A DNA stretch of 64,000 nt from SAR324 cluster bacterium (lineage in GTDB: Bacteria; SAR324; XYD2-FULL-50-16), in the NCBI GenBank assembly GCA_028282885.1, contig JANQGX010000022.1, positions 1-64,000 of the forward strand, in the 5' to 3' direction. The notes beneath the pieces are model-generated. The model had not been told where the DNA came from and ran no database searches. It was given only the letters and a program-made list of their open reading frames with translations. Of the stretch, positions 26,622 to 35,543 are shown one piece after another; position 1 is the stretch's first letter, and each line of letters starts with the position of its first letter. Both the position numbers and the translations under genes were made by a program.

Positions 26622-28112
26622 TTACACTGTTTCTATTTTACTAAAAATGCGATCAAATCTCGTCAATGCTTCGTCTATGATTTCATCAGTATCCGCAGCC
26701 GAGGTATAAAGCCTGCTTCCGGCGAGGGTGACAATTCCTTCCGCCATGTAAGCAGCTCCCATCTCCTCCATAACATGCTTGCGGGCTTTTGCCTCCTTAA
26801 TTGTTCCCGGTATTTTCCAGGGCTTGCGCCAATTAACGTCAAGCAGCATGGTGCCCACGGTCTCCAGGTGACAGATGGAACCCTGGTTAAAAGCAACAAA
26901 GGGTAATTTATATTTTTCAATTATTTGACAAAGTCCTTTGGTCAGCCGATCACCCGCCCTACCGGCTTTTTCAACGGCCCGGGTCTTTTCCATTTCACAG
27001 AGTGTGTAATAGCCGGCTGCAGCACTCAACGGATTGGCGGCCATTGTTCCCCCCACCAGGGCTTTTTTGCCGCTTCCGGCAATGCCTGCAGACAGAAAAC
27101 TCATGTACTCCTTTTTTCCTCCCAACCCACCGGCAGAGGGATATCCACCTGCCAGGACCTTCCCCAAAACAGTAAGGTCGGGCGTTACACCATAGTATCC
27201 TTGCGCTCCGCTCAATCCTATTCTGAATGCGGTAACCACTTCATCAAAAATGAGCAGGGCTCCATATTTGTCGCACAAATCTCGAACCTGTCGGTTGAAC
27301 TCACGATTCAGGGGTCTTGTTCCACTTTCGGGTCCGATCGGTTCAATAATGACCGCAGCAGTTCCTCCGCGTGCACGATTGCGGCGCAGCAGCTTCTCCA
27401 GGGATTTGATACGATTGGGGTAAAATTCCTGGGTGTATTTAAAACAGTTTTTGAGAATACCGTGAGATTCCAGGTGTTTTGTTCCCGGAATCCGGATTCC
27501 ATAGGCCAATTGATCACTCCATCCGTGATAAGCGCCACCCATTTTGATAACATATTTGTTTTTGGTAGCCAACCGTGCTACGCGGATTGCCGCCATATCA
27601 GCTTCCGTACCACTTCCCAGCATCCGCAGCATGTCGATTCCCGGCATCAGTTCGGAAACCTTCCGGGACAGCTTCAGCTCATATTCATGAAAGAGTCCCG
27701 TTACCGGACCACAGGTGTTTAAAAGCTCAATGACCTTTTTGCGAACCGGCTCCGGATTACTTCCCAGCACAGTACATCCCCCCGCCTGAAGAAAGTCAAT
27801 GTAGGTATTGCCATCCAGGTCATACAGATAGGCCCCCTCGGCTTTGGTGAAAGCGAGGGGGAAGGGATAATTGAAGGCAAGGTTATGTTGAACGCCGCCC
27901 GGGATGTAATTCATTGCCCTTTGGATCATCTCCTTTGATTTGGGACATTTCTCTTCATAGTATTTCAGATACCTGTCCATGGCGTCTCGTTTCAGAGAAA
28001 GAGGCGGCAAGCTCAACAAGGCATCCAACTTTTGATAGATTTTTCCGGTATCGTGGTATTCACTGATGGAAAACCCGTTACCTTTCATCGATATTGAACT
28101 GTTCTGATTCAT
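26622..28112 (-). CDS. Class III aminotransferase (glutamate-1-semialdehyde aminomutase-like)
   Basis: About 496 residues from ATG 28112, which has a perfect AGGAGG site 7 bases upstream; an upstream in-frame start lacks one. The PLP fold type I motifs are YDLDGNTYIDFLQAGG, GSGTEADMAAIRVAR, LIFDEVVTAFRIG and the Schiff-base Lys in VLGKVLAGGYPSAGGLGG. The N-terminal 60 residues are longer than in HemL. Such proteins serve in many pathways beyond tetrapyrroles; here the sugar-catabolic neighbours suggest transamination of an amino sugar, keto sugar or sugar-derived semialdehyde. That is inference. Tight spacing to the class II aldolase supports an operon. Confidence 0.88.
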   Translation of the reverse strand: MNQNSSISMKGNGFSISEYHDTGKIYQKLDALLSLPPLSLKRDAMDRYLKYYEEKCPKSKEMIQRAMNYIPGGVQHNLAFNYPFPLAFTKAEGAYLYDLDGNTYIDFLQAGGCTVLGSNPEPVRKKVIELLNTCGPVTGLFHEYELKLSRKVSELMPGIDMLRMLGSGTEADMAAIRVARLATKNKYVIKMGGAYHGWSDQLAYGIRIPGTKHLESHGILKNCFKYTQEFYPNRIKSLEKLLRRNRARGGTAAVIIEPIGPESGTRPLNREFNRQVRDLCDKYGALLIFDEVVTAFRIGLSGAQGYYGVTPDLTVLGKVLAGGYPSAGGLGGKKEYMSFLSAGIAGSGKKALVGGTMAANPLSAAAGYYTLCEMEKTRAVEKAGRAGDRLTKGLCQIIEKYKLPFVAFNQGSICHLETVGTMLLDVNWRKPWKIPGTIKEAKARKHVMEEMGAAYMAEGIVTLAGSRLYTSAADTDEIIDEALTRFDRIFSKIETV

Positions 28113-28363
28113 ATTTACCTCCTGAAAATTGGGGGACATAAGACCTGATTATTGAAATCAAAAATGACTCTATGTTGCTGTTAGATTCCAGTTCGGGCTC
28201 GAACTGATATATCTTTTGGGATCGTTTCAACTCTACTCTGGCTTAACATTAAACCCTGTTTCACCATTATGTGCCTGTTTTGTTGAATAACATGGATTAG
28301 TGGCGATCTACCGGATCAATATCGGGTTTTTATGCTAATTGCCGTTCTATTTGATACAGTGCA

Positions 28364-29134
28364 TTAGAGATTAATCGCTGAGTTCACCGTGGAGCCACCG
28401 TCGACCAGATAAGTTCCTCCCTGGCAGTATCCACCGGCGGGACCTGCCAGCATCAGTGCCATTGCCGCTATCTCTTCCGGTTCGCCTACCCGGTTCACCA
28501 GATTTTGAAAACCAAGTTTCTCCCTGTGCGCGACCAGGTCGGCTGCCAGTTCGGTTCGGACAAGCCCCGGGCAGATGGCAACGCTTCGAATCCCGTCGTT
28601 TCCCCATTCGCAGGCCATCTGCTTGGTCAACATGATTAAAGCTGCCTTCGATGTGCTGTAGGCACCCGCAAATATATCGGGTTTGATACCACCGGTGGAG
28701 GCGATATTGATAACCACCCCTTGTTTCTTCTCCTTCATAGCCGGATAACAGAGCTGGGCCAGTTGCAATGCTGACCAGGCATTTACGGACATGACTTCTT
28801 CAAATTGTTTTTTTGACAGATCAGCCAGGGTGACGATGTGCGCCTTCCCCGCATTGTTCACCAGAATATCAACATTTCCGGTTTGTTGAACGGTTTTTCG
28901 GTGCAGGTTTCCGACCTGCTTTTCGTCCGTCAGATCGCAAGGAACTGTAACACACTTCACCCCGGTTTTGATAACCTCATCACTGACCTTTTCCAGGTGT
29001 TCGGCGGATCTTGCTGTTATCGCCACATTTGCGCCGGCTTTTGCAAATGTAAGTGCTATTGCCTTTCCGATCCCCCTCGAAGCACCAGTGATGAGGGCTG
29101 TTTTTCCGTTGAGGGATGTATCTGCGTTAATCAT
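28364..29134 (-). CDS. Short-chain dehydrogenase/reductase (FabG/gluconate dehydrogenase-like)
   Basis: 256 residues, complete SDR. TGASRGIGKAIAL (cofactor motif, residues about 17-29), DILVNNAGKAHI, the catalytic Ser in INIASTGG and the YSTSKAAL catalytic YxxxK motif are all present. The C-terminus GGTYLVDGGSTVNSA is typical. It would interconvert a hydroxyl and keto group with NAD(P). Sequence alone does not separate lipid from sugar substrates, but its place in the carbohydrate cluster favours a polyol or sugar acid. Confidence 0.9.
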   Translation of the reverse strand: MINADTSLNGKTALITGASRGIGKAIALTFAKAGANVAITARSAEHLEKVSDEVIKTGVKCVTVPCDLTDEKQVGNLHRKTVQQTGNVDILVNNAGKAHIVTLADLSKKQFEEVMSVNAWSALQLAQLCYPAMKEKKQGVVINIASTGGIKPDIFAGAYSTSKAALIMLTKQMACEWGNDGIRSVAICPGLVRTELAADLVAHREKLGFQNLVNRVGEPEEIAAMALMLAGPAGGYCQGGTYLVDGGSTVNSAINL

Positions 29135-29447
29135 GTTTTGCTTATTTTTGTAGGTTTTATATTCGAAAACAGATGATTAATAATATTGCAAAAGGCGGCC
29201 TGGTTGCCGGTATTTCAGGAAACCCATGAATTCTCCCGGAGTTCTGCGAAGCCATCCCTGGCTTCAAAGGTTCCTGAAACATCATCAATCGGATTTTATT
29301 CCGGGCCGGTTATGGGTCTTGTTAAATGTTATCAAAACAGATTCATCAGTCATCACCCGAAAGTGTGATTTTCGGGTGATTTGTTTAGGTCGGGATTTGT
29401 GTTTTCATTTAGACATTCAATATCCGGCCACCTTCCCGGGATAAGGA
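29135..29447. other. Intergenic region with strong palindrome
   Basis: 313 bases between the MFS and SDR genes. No gene is supported. It contains the perfect 11-base inverted repeat described at 29352-29380. Confidence 0.5.
29352..29380. repeat. 11-bp inverted repeat carrying a recurring intergenic 14-mer
   Basis: Arms ATCACCCGAAA and TTTCGGGTGAT are exact complements with a 7-base loop. It lies 67 bases after the MFS stop in the direction of transcription and could serve as its terminator. TCATCACCCGAAAG from the left arm recurs at 49353-49366 (inverted) and with one mismatch at 30746-30759. Confidence 0.6.
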
Positions 29448-30671
29448 CTAACTATTTTCCAACGCTATCGGTGATTCCCCCAGGGATTTTACCAGCCAGG
29501 TGCTGATGAGTAACAATCCGATAAAGAAGTACATGAAGGGGGTGACACCGATGTTATTAATGCCCAGGATAAAGAGAATGCCGGAGATCTGACCGGCCAG
29601 CAAAACCAGTCCCTGGGCTGTGGATTCGGGTGCCGGGAATGAAACTTCGGCTCCGTACTGAAAACCGATAGGTGCGCTTATACCCAGCAGAAAAAATCCC
29701 AGTATAAAAGAGGCAACAAGGGCAGAGATAAATCCGGTGGACAAAGTCAGCCCGATCAGTCCGGCTGCTGCTCCAATGATTGCGACCAGTAGGAAGGGTT
29801 TTCTCTTTCGCATTTTATCCGAAAAGACGGGGACGGTGGCAGCACCGACAATCCCGGCGATGAGCATGATGCCTCCCACCAATCCGGTCTCTTCGATGGT
29901 CAGGTTCTTCAACTGGCAAATTTGATCAATGCAGGTGCTGATAGCATTGAAGACTCCCAGGCCGAAAAAGAAAACCAGAATCAGGAGCATTGAATCTTTT
30001 TTGGTGAAGATGTGTCGGATGCCTTTGAATACGGCAAACTGTTCATCTTTTTCACCCAATACAGGAGGAGTGGGAGGGTGCTCCCTGAGAAACAGCAACA
30101 GCAACACGGCGCAAGCAAGACTGATGATGCCGTAGGTCCATAAAGCACCTGACAGATCGTAAGTTCCGTCCGCTGTTTTGGATATCATTAACGGGGTGGC
30201 AATCATCACGATTACGATTCCTATAAACTGAGAAAGGGTAGCAACACCCACGGCGGTTGCTCTTTCATTGACAGGAAACCATCTTCCCGCCAGTTTTGTC
30301 GCCGAATTAAGCACAAAGGGCTGGGCTACGGCAAGACCGGTCTGTGAAACGGCAACAATTGTATAATCCGCTGCATAAAATCCTTTCAGAAAACCGAAGA
30401 TTCCGGTCAACACAGCTCCCAATCCAATACCGATACGAATTCCATAGGTATCAATGACATAAGAAGCAGGGATGCAAACGATGAGAAAGACCAGCATGTA
30501 GATCATGGAGAAAAAGTCGATCTGCAAGGCGGTTGCGTTGTAGAACAGCCTGGCTTCCCTCGCGATAGAGGCAAACGAGAGCCATTGAATTTGAACAACA
30601 ATGTTGATCAGGGTAAAAATCGCCAGAATAACCCATCGATATCTGTATATCCTTACGTTATTGTCTTGCAT
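29448..30671 (-). CDS. Major facilitator superfamily transporter
   Basis: 407 residues with about 12 predicted membrane helices; the 2-3 loop region reads YVIDTYGIRIGIGLG and the central loop is charged (REHPPTPPVLGEKDEQF). The N-half resembles the FLVCR-like branch of MFS carriers, but the substrate is not predictable. The neighbouring kinase, aldolase and dehydrogenases suggest uptake of the sugar or polyol they consume. Good CAGGAG site. It is the promoter-proximal gene of the minus arm of the divergent cluster. Confidence 0.88.
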   Translation of the reverse strand: MQDNNVRIYRYRWVILAIFTLINIVVQIQWLSFASIAREARLFYNATALQIDFFSMIYMLVFLIVCIPASYVIDTYGIRIGIGLGAVLTGIFGFLKGFYAADYTIVAVSQTGLAVAQPFVLNSATKLAGRWFPVNERATAVGVATLSQFIGIVIVMIATPLMISKTADGTYDLSGALWTYGIISLACAVLLLLFLREHPPTPPVLGEKDEQFAVFKGIRHIFTKKDSMLLILVFFFGLGVFNAISTCIDQICQLKNLTIEETGLVGGIMLIAGIVGAATVPVFSDKMRKRKPFLLVAIIGAAAGLIGLTLSTGFISALVASFILGFFLLGISAPIGFQYGAEVSFPAPESTAQGLVLLAGQISGILFILGINNIGVTPFMYFFIGLLLISTWLVKSLGESPIALENS

Positions 30672-30745
30672 CGCGTTGCTCCTGATTAGTTTTGAAAAAA
30701 CCTGGCTCGATTTTTTTTCGCATCCTAACAGATTGTAAAACTATG

Positions 30746-30759
30746 TCATCACCCAAAAG
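30746..30759 (+). repeat. Near-copy of the intergenic 14-mer
   Basis: TCATCACCCAAAAG differs by one base from TCATCACCCGAAAG at 29350-29363. It lies in the divergent promoter region of the carbohydrate cluster. Confidence 0.4.
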
Positions 30760-30799
30760 TATGAATTTTCATTTACCAGTCTTGTATCTCCGTTTTTTG

Positions 30800-30855
30800 T
30801 TGACAATGGAGAGGGAGATTTGCAACATAGGTTTACATTGTTAATTGATGTTGCA
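30800..30855 (+). promoter_or_regulatory. Promoter-like TTGACA with overlapping 8-bp operator palindrome
   Basis: A perfect -35 box TTGACA is at 30800-30805 and a weak -10 (CAACAT) 17 bases later. The -10 lies inside the left arm of TGCAACAT (30821-30828), which pairs with ATGTTGCA (30848-30855) across a 19-base spacer. This fits an operator controlling the plus arm, just before the alcohol dehydrogenase ribosome site. Confidence 0.45.
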
Positions 30856-30872
30856 TGGAGAAGAGAATGGAG

Positions 30873-31919
30873 ATGAAAGCTGCAACGCTGACGGACATTC
30901 CGAAGGGAATAAAGGTAGTGGAAATGCCCGTTCCCGAGATCTCGGAGAATGATTTTCTGGTCAAAATGCACGCCTGTTGTTTGTGCTACACGGATATCAA
31001 AGCTTGTATGCATGGAAAGCACTTTTATATAGAGCTTAACGGCTTACCCTGGGTTCCGGGGCATGAGATGGCAGGAGAAGTGGTGGCCGTGGGAGAAAGG
31101 GTGAAAGATATAAACATTGGGCAGCGGGTGGCTGTGGCTCCTTTCAGCCCCTGTGGACAATGTCCGCCCTGCAAACTGGGTAGTTTTCGGTTCTGTTTCA
31201 AGGCCCCCGACAGTTTTGTGAAACCCGGGGGATTTGCGGAGTATTTCAAGGTTCCCGGTGACGGAGCCCTGCTGAGAACTTTACTACTGCCCGACAATGT
31301 GAGCTATGAGGAAGGTGCACTTGCAGAACCCGTAGCATGTTGCCTGCACGCAATTCGTAAGGCCGTAATTCCCCTGGGTGGCGATGTCGCCATCATCGGG
31401 GCGGGTCCGATGGGTTATATATTGATGGAACTCGCTAAGGCGGACGGGGCCGCCAGGGTGTTCATGATTGATATAGACGAGAACCGCCTGGAGCAGGCCC
31501 TGGCATTTGGAGCGGATGAGGTGATAAACGCCGCAAAAGGTGACGCCAACAGGGAATTGCGACTGCGGACTGGTTTCATGGGAGCAGATGTGGTGATTGA
31601 AGCGGTAGGGACTGCCGAGACATACAAAATGGCCCTGGAACTGGCAAGAGGCGGAGGCAGTGTCAGTTTTTTCGGGGGGCTGCCCGGGGGGTCAACTGTT
31701 GAGATTCCGGGGGAATTATTGCACTACCAGGAATTGACCATCACCGGTACTTCATCTTTCTCCCCGGATGATTATCAGAAAGCGCTGAAGCTTATCTCAA
31801 CCGGTCGAGTGGATGTCAAGCGGTTGATCACCCATCGTTTTCACAGTCTTGACGGCGTCCTGGAGGCGATAGAGCTGAGCCTCAAGAAAGAGGGGATGAA
31901 GAAAATGATTCTTCTATAA
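30873..31919 (+). CDS. Zinc-dependent medium-chain alcohol dehydrogenase
   Basis: 348 residues from ATG 30873; ATGs at 30855 and 30867 are also in frame, and the GGAGAAGAGA between them serves best as ribosome site for the later ones. Catalytic zinc ligands are in CCLCYTD and GHEMAGEVVAVGERV; the structural zinc loop is CGQCPPCKLGSFRFC. The Rossmann motif is VAIIGAGPMGYI. The family includes sorbitol, threonine and L-threitol dehydrogenases. It would oxidise a polyol to a ketose with NAD. First gene of the plus arm. Confidence 0.9.
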   Translation: MKAATLTDIPKGIKVVEMPVPEISENDFLVKMHACCLCYTDIKACMHGKHFYIELNGLPWVPGHEMAGEVVAVGERVKDINIGQRVAVAPFSPCGQCPPCKLGSFRFCFKAPDSFVKPGGFAEYFKVPGDGALLRTLLLPDNVSYEEGALAEPVACCLHAIRKAVIPLGGDVAIIGAGPMGYILMELAKADGAARVFMIDIDENRLEQALAFGADEVINAAKGDANRELRLRTGFMGADVVIEAVGTAETYKMALELARGGGSVSFFGGLPGGSTVEIPGELLHYQELTITGTSSFSPDDYQKALKLISTGRVDVKRLITHRFHSLDGVLEAIELSLKKEGMKKMILL

Positions 31920-31961
31920 AACAGGTTCCTGAATTTGCTTATTTCTAATTGAAGGGTGCTT

Positions 31962-32783
31962 ATGGATATCGATAACAGACAGTTTCTGGCAGAAGGCCGT
32001 GTTTCACATGTCTATCTGCTGCAGGACCGACGTGTGCTGAAGTTGGCACATGATACGGTTTCTGCCCAAAAAGTCGAGGATGAGTTTCGTCGCTGTCAAA
32101 TTGTGTCGGAGACGGGGATGATCTCGCCTGAAGCGCTTGAACTGGTCGAAGTGGACGGGCGGTATGGGATTATTTTCGAATGGGCCGGTGAAGAAGACCT
32201 GTTGACAGCAAAGCTGGGCAATCCCCTGAATGTCAAGTGGGGCGGGAGGTTTATGGCAGATGTTCATATGGATCTGATTCAACGCAGTACCGATAAGCTT
32301 CCCGATATAAAACAAGAGGCCTTAAAGATGAGCCGGTTGTTGCCCGAAGGGGTGATAAACACGGATCAGTACCCGCAATTGGAGAGGTATCTGGATGGGT
32401 TGCCGGATGGAAACAGCATTTGCCACATGGATTTTCACCCGGGAAACATCATCCTCAACCCGGAGGGATATTGCATCATTGACTGGGCAGAAGCCGTTAA
32501 AGGAGCTCCGGAAGCGGATTTAGCCATGACTTCCCTGATTCTTTCAATGGCGGAAACTTCGCCCGGAACAAGTCTGGTTCTGCGTATCCTCATCCCGATT
32601 TTTCGCAAAGCGTTTGAACGGAATTACCGTTCCCATCTCCTGACCAATCTTCATGACATCACCGAAGAAAAAATCAACAAATGGACGCTGGCGGTGGCGA
32701 TATTTCGTATGGCGATGTGGAAGCTTGAAAGCGAAAGGGCCTTTTTAACCGGGTTGATCCAAGGGGAGATCGCAAATGAATAA
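31962..32783 (+). CDS. APH-family phosphotransferase (aminoglycoside/choline kinase-like)
   Basis: About 273 residues starting at ATG behind AAGGG; a GTG lies two codons upstream. The N-lobe has RVSHVYLLQDRRVLKLAHD. The catalytic loop is ICHMDFHPGNIILN (HxDxxxxN) and the magnesium-binding Asp is in YCIIDWAEA. This small-molecule kinase fold phosphorylates hydroxyls of aminoglycosides, choline, homoserine and sugars. Its stop overlaps the GlpD-like gene by 8 bases, so its product may be the substrate of that oxidase. Resistance is unlikely in this context. Confidence 0.85.
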   Translation: MDIDNRQFLAEGRVSHVYLLQDRRVLKLAHDTVSAQKVEDEFRRCQIVSETGMISPEALELVEVDGRYGIIFEWAGEEDLLTAKLGNPLNVKWGGRFMADVHMDLIQRSTDKLPDIKQEALKMSRLLPEGVINTDQYPQLERYLDGLPDGNSICHMDFHPGNIILNPEGYCIIDWAEAVKGAPEADLAMTSLILSMAETSPGTSLVLRILIPIFRKAFERNYRSHLLTNLHDITEEKINKWTLAVAIFRMAMWKLESERAFLTGLIQGEIANE

Positions 32784-34365
32784 CGCCAGGGCTGAGATTC
32801 ACTCCCGATTGGAAAAGGAAGAGTGGGACCTGCTGATCATCGGAGGAGGAATAACGGGTGCAGGTATTTTACGAGAAGCTGTGAACAGGGGATTGAAAGC
32901 CATACTCGTGGAACAACGCGATTTCGCCTGGGGAACCTCCAGCCGGTCGGGGCAATTGGTGCATGGCGGATTGCGGTACCTTGAACAGGGCAATTTCCGA
33001 TTGACCTTTGAATCCGTCAGGGAGAGGGGCAAACTTCTGCGGGAGTTGCCGGGACTTGTCGATGAATGCGGAATGATGATGACATTCTATGGGAAAAACC
33101 GACTCAAATGGTTGATCGTCAGAGCAGCCCTGCTGGTGTATGACATCATGAACGGCAGTTTACGCAAACACGGGTTTCCTGCCGCTGATGTCAGCCGCCT
33201 GGCACCCGGTATTAAGAATAAAGATTTAACCGGCGGTCTTCAATTTCACGAATCGGTTACAGATGATGCAAGGCTTGTACTCAGGGTGTTGCAGGAAGCA
33301 CGGGATGAAGGAGGTTCTGCGGTGAACTATTGTCGGGTCGTTAGCCTGATTCTTGATAATGAGAGGGTCTGTGGTGCAACACTGAAAGATGGGATTAACG
33401 GCCGGGAGATGAATCTTCAGGCAAAACAGGTAATCAACTCAACCGGTGCCTGGGCTGACTACCTGAGGCAGGGTATCCACCGGCAGAATCGGAACAGGAT
33501 TCGCCCCCTGCAAGGCAGTCACCTGGTGTTCTCTGCCGATCGACTGCCGGTTAAGCAGAATATCGTTATAACCCATCCGACCAGCAAACGTCCGGGATTT
33601 GTTATGCCCTGGGAAGGTCGAGTAATCACCGGTAATACGGACATCGATCATCAACTCGATCCTGAGAGGGAGGTCTCGATCTCAGCGGAAGAGATTGATT
33701 ATCTTTTGGAAAACATCCGACATCATTTTCCCGATCTTGATATCTGCGAAAAGGACATTATTGGCACCTTCTCAGGAGCGCGGCCGGTTGTAGATTCGGG
33801 GAAGAAGGAACCCTCTGCTGAATCCCGGGATCACGTCGTCTGGCAGGAGAATGGTTTGATCACGGTTACCGGAGGCAAGCTCACCACCTTTCGTCTGATT
33901 GCCCGAGACGCGCTTAAAGCGGCCAGCTCTGCCTTGGGTCGGTTTAAGGAAGCAAGTGGCCAAAACCCCTACTTCACAACAATGCCGGATATCGCATCCA
34001 TCAAGGGAGCGGTGGATGAGGATGTCCTATATCGATTATCGGGGCGATTCGGTAGTCGGGCCAAAGAGCTGATCAATGCAGCTCAGAAGGGGGAGCTGGA
34101 GCGCATTCCCGGCACAATGACCGTCTGGGCTGAGTTGCGCTGGGCTGCTGAACATGAGCTGGTAGAGCACCTAGAGGATTTAATGCTGCGGCGAACCCGT
34201 CTCGGTCTTTTATTGGAGAACGGCGGTAAGACTTATCTTCCGAAGATCAGGAAGATTTGCCAACCCTTGTTAGGGTGGACAGACGATCGTTGGGATCAGG
34301 AGGAAAAGGATTATCTGGCCAAACGAAATCGCTGCCATGGCGTTCCCATGGATCAGTCATCCTGA
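32776..34365 (+). CDS. GlpD-like FAD-dependent glycerol-3-phosphate dehydrogenase
   Basis: 529 residues. The FAD-binding GGGITGAGILREAVNRG is at about residues 19-35, followed by WGTSSRSGQLVHGGLRYLEQG, a hallmark of GlpD. Later segments are STGAWADYLR, VMPWEGRVITGNTDID and VTGGKLTTFRLIARDA. The C-terminal helical domain is present. GlpD oxidises glycerol-3-phosphate to dihydroxyacetone phosphate at the membrane; homologues such as EryB oxidise erythritol phosphate. With an APH-like kinase directly upstream and an aldolase downstream, a polyol-phosphate role is plausible. Strong GGGGAG site inside the previous gene. Confidence 0.88.
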   Translation: MNNARAEIHSRLEKEEWDLLIIGGGITGAGILREAVNRGLKAILVEQRDFAWGTSSRSGQLVHGGLRYLEQGNFRLTFESVRERGKLLRELPGLVDECGMMMTFYGKNRLKWLIVRAALLVYDIMNGSLRKHGFPAADVSRLAPGIKNKDLTGGLQFHESVTDDARLVLRVLQEARDEGGSAVNYCRVVSLILDNERVCGATLKDGINGREMNLQAKQVINSTGAWADYLRQGIHRQNRNRIRPLQGSHLVFSADRLPVKQNIVITHPTSKRPGFVMPWEGRVITGNTDIDHQLDPEREVSISAEEIDYLLENIRHHFPDLDICEKDIIGTFSGARPVVDSGKKEPSAESRDHVVWQENGLITVTGGKLTTFRLIARDALKAASSALGRFKEASGQNPYFTTMPDIASIKGAVDEDVLYRLSGRFGSRAKELINAAQKGELERIPGTMTVWAELRWAAEHELVEHLEDLMLRRTRLGLLLENGGKTYLPKIRKICQPLLGWTDDRWDQEEKDYLAKRNRCHGVPMDQSS

Positions 34366-34409
34366 AACTGCTTATAACCGGCTGCCAGGCCCTAAAATGA
34401 AGAGCTAAC

Positions 34410-35258
34410 ATGCTGGTAACCCTTAATGAAATACTTGAGCCCGCCGTTAAAGGGGGGTACGCGGTGATAGCACCGGATTTTTTAAATGCTTCCATGTTAA
34501 GTTACTACCTCGAAGTAGCGGAGAAATATCAGACGCCGGTCATTGCCAGCTATCCTCCATTGCCTGTAGACCGATTGCGCAACTTTGACCGCTGGACCGG
34601 AGTTTTGCGGTCTCGCTGCGATTCGGCCAAGGTTCCCGTATGCCTGCACCTGGATCATGGAAAGGATCCACAGACCTGTTTTCGTGCGATCAAAGCGGGT
34701 TTTACCAGTGTTATGATTGATGCAAGCATTTATGAATTTGAACAGAACCTGGAACAAACCCGACAAGTGGTCAAGGAGGCAAAAAAGCATGGTGTTAGTG
34801 TTGAAGCGGAGATCGGCCATGTCGGAGCGTACCGATTCGGTATCGAAAGCTCCACCACTGATAATCTGCTGACTGACCCGGATGAAGCAGGAAGCTTTGC
34901 TGAGCGGAGTGGTATCGATGCCCTGGCGGTGTCAATCGGAACTCAGCACGGTCAATATAAAGGCAAGCCTGATATTGATTTCAAACGACTGCAGGCATTG
35001 CAGGATCGGGTGAGGATTCCCCTGGTCTTGCACGGCGGGTCGGGTACAGGTGATGAGAACATTCGAAAAACGATTAAGGGGGGTATCCGCAAAATCAATG
35101 TCTTTACCGATATCATCAAACCATACCTCAAAGCCACTTTAAACGGCCTCAAGCCTTGGCATATTAAGAACAGAAAAATGCATCAACAAGAAGCTGTTGA
35201 AAGGATTCTGAAGAGTTATTTTGAAGTTTCAGGCAGTTTAGGCAGGGGATCTATATGA
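34410..35258 (+). CDS. Class II fructose-bisphosphate/tagatose-bisphosphate-type aldolase
   Basis: 282 residues, length as in GatY/KbaY enzymes. The catalytic Asp and first zinc His are in HLDHGKD (about residues 86-92); the other zinc ligands are in EAEIGHVG, GTQHGQYKG and LVLHGGSGTGD, with the phosphate site NVFTDI. It cleaves a ketose (bis)phosphate to dihydroxyacetone phosphate and an aldehyde. As the last enzyme gene of the plus arm it could deliver triose phosphate. Gap to GlpD-like gene 44 bases. Confidence 0.9.
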   Translation: MLVTLNEILEPAVKGGYAVIAPDFLNASMLSYYLEVAEKYQTPVIASYPPLPVDRLRNFDRWTGVLRSRCDSAKVPVCLHLDHGKDPQTCFRAIKAGFTSVMIDASIYEFEQNLEQTRQVVKEAKKHGVSVEAEIGHVGAYRFGIESSTTDNLLTDPDEAGSFAERSGIDALAVSIGTQHGQYKGKPDIDFKRLQALQDRVRIPLVLHGGSGTGDENIRKTIKGGIRKINVFTDIIKPYLKATLNGLKPWHIKNRKMHQQEAVERILKSYFEVSGSLGRGSI

Positions 35259-35543
35259 ACTGATCTGCCAGCATCGCAGAATCAAAAGATTATTGTCCGA
35301 TGATAGTTCAGCTTGGATGCTGCAGGTAAGTGAGGTTTGTCAGCTCTGTTGATCACCATGATCGGTCTGTTATGAACGGATTGGGAGTCAAAAAATCTAA
35401 CCGGAGTGGTGAAATCGGCGACCGCTTTCGGAGCTGGGAAGCAATGAATTTAAAAACACTCCAACCGTGGCAGCATACTGATTTCAGTTTAAAAATAGAC
35501 CATAAACGGATTTTCATTAACTACAATCTCCCAAACCCAAAGA

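Noticed and set aside
31962..32783. Antibiotic-resistance aminoglycoside phosphotransferase
   Set aside because: The overlap with a GlpD-like gene and the metabolic neighbours point to a catabolic small-molecule kinase.
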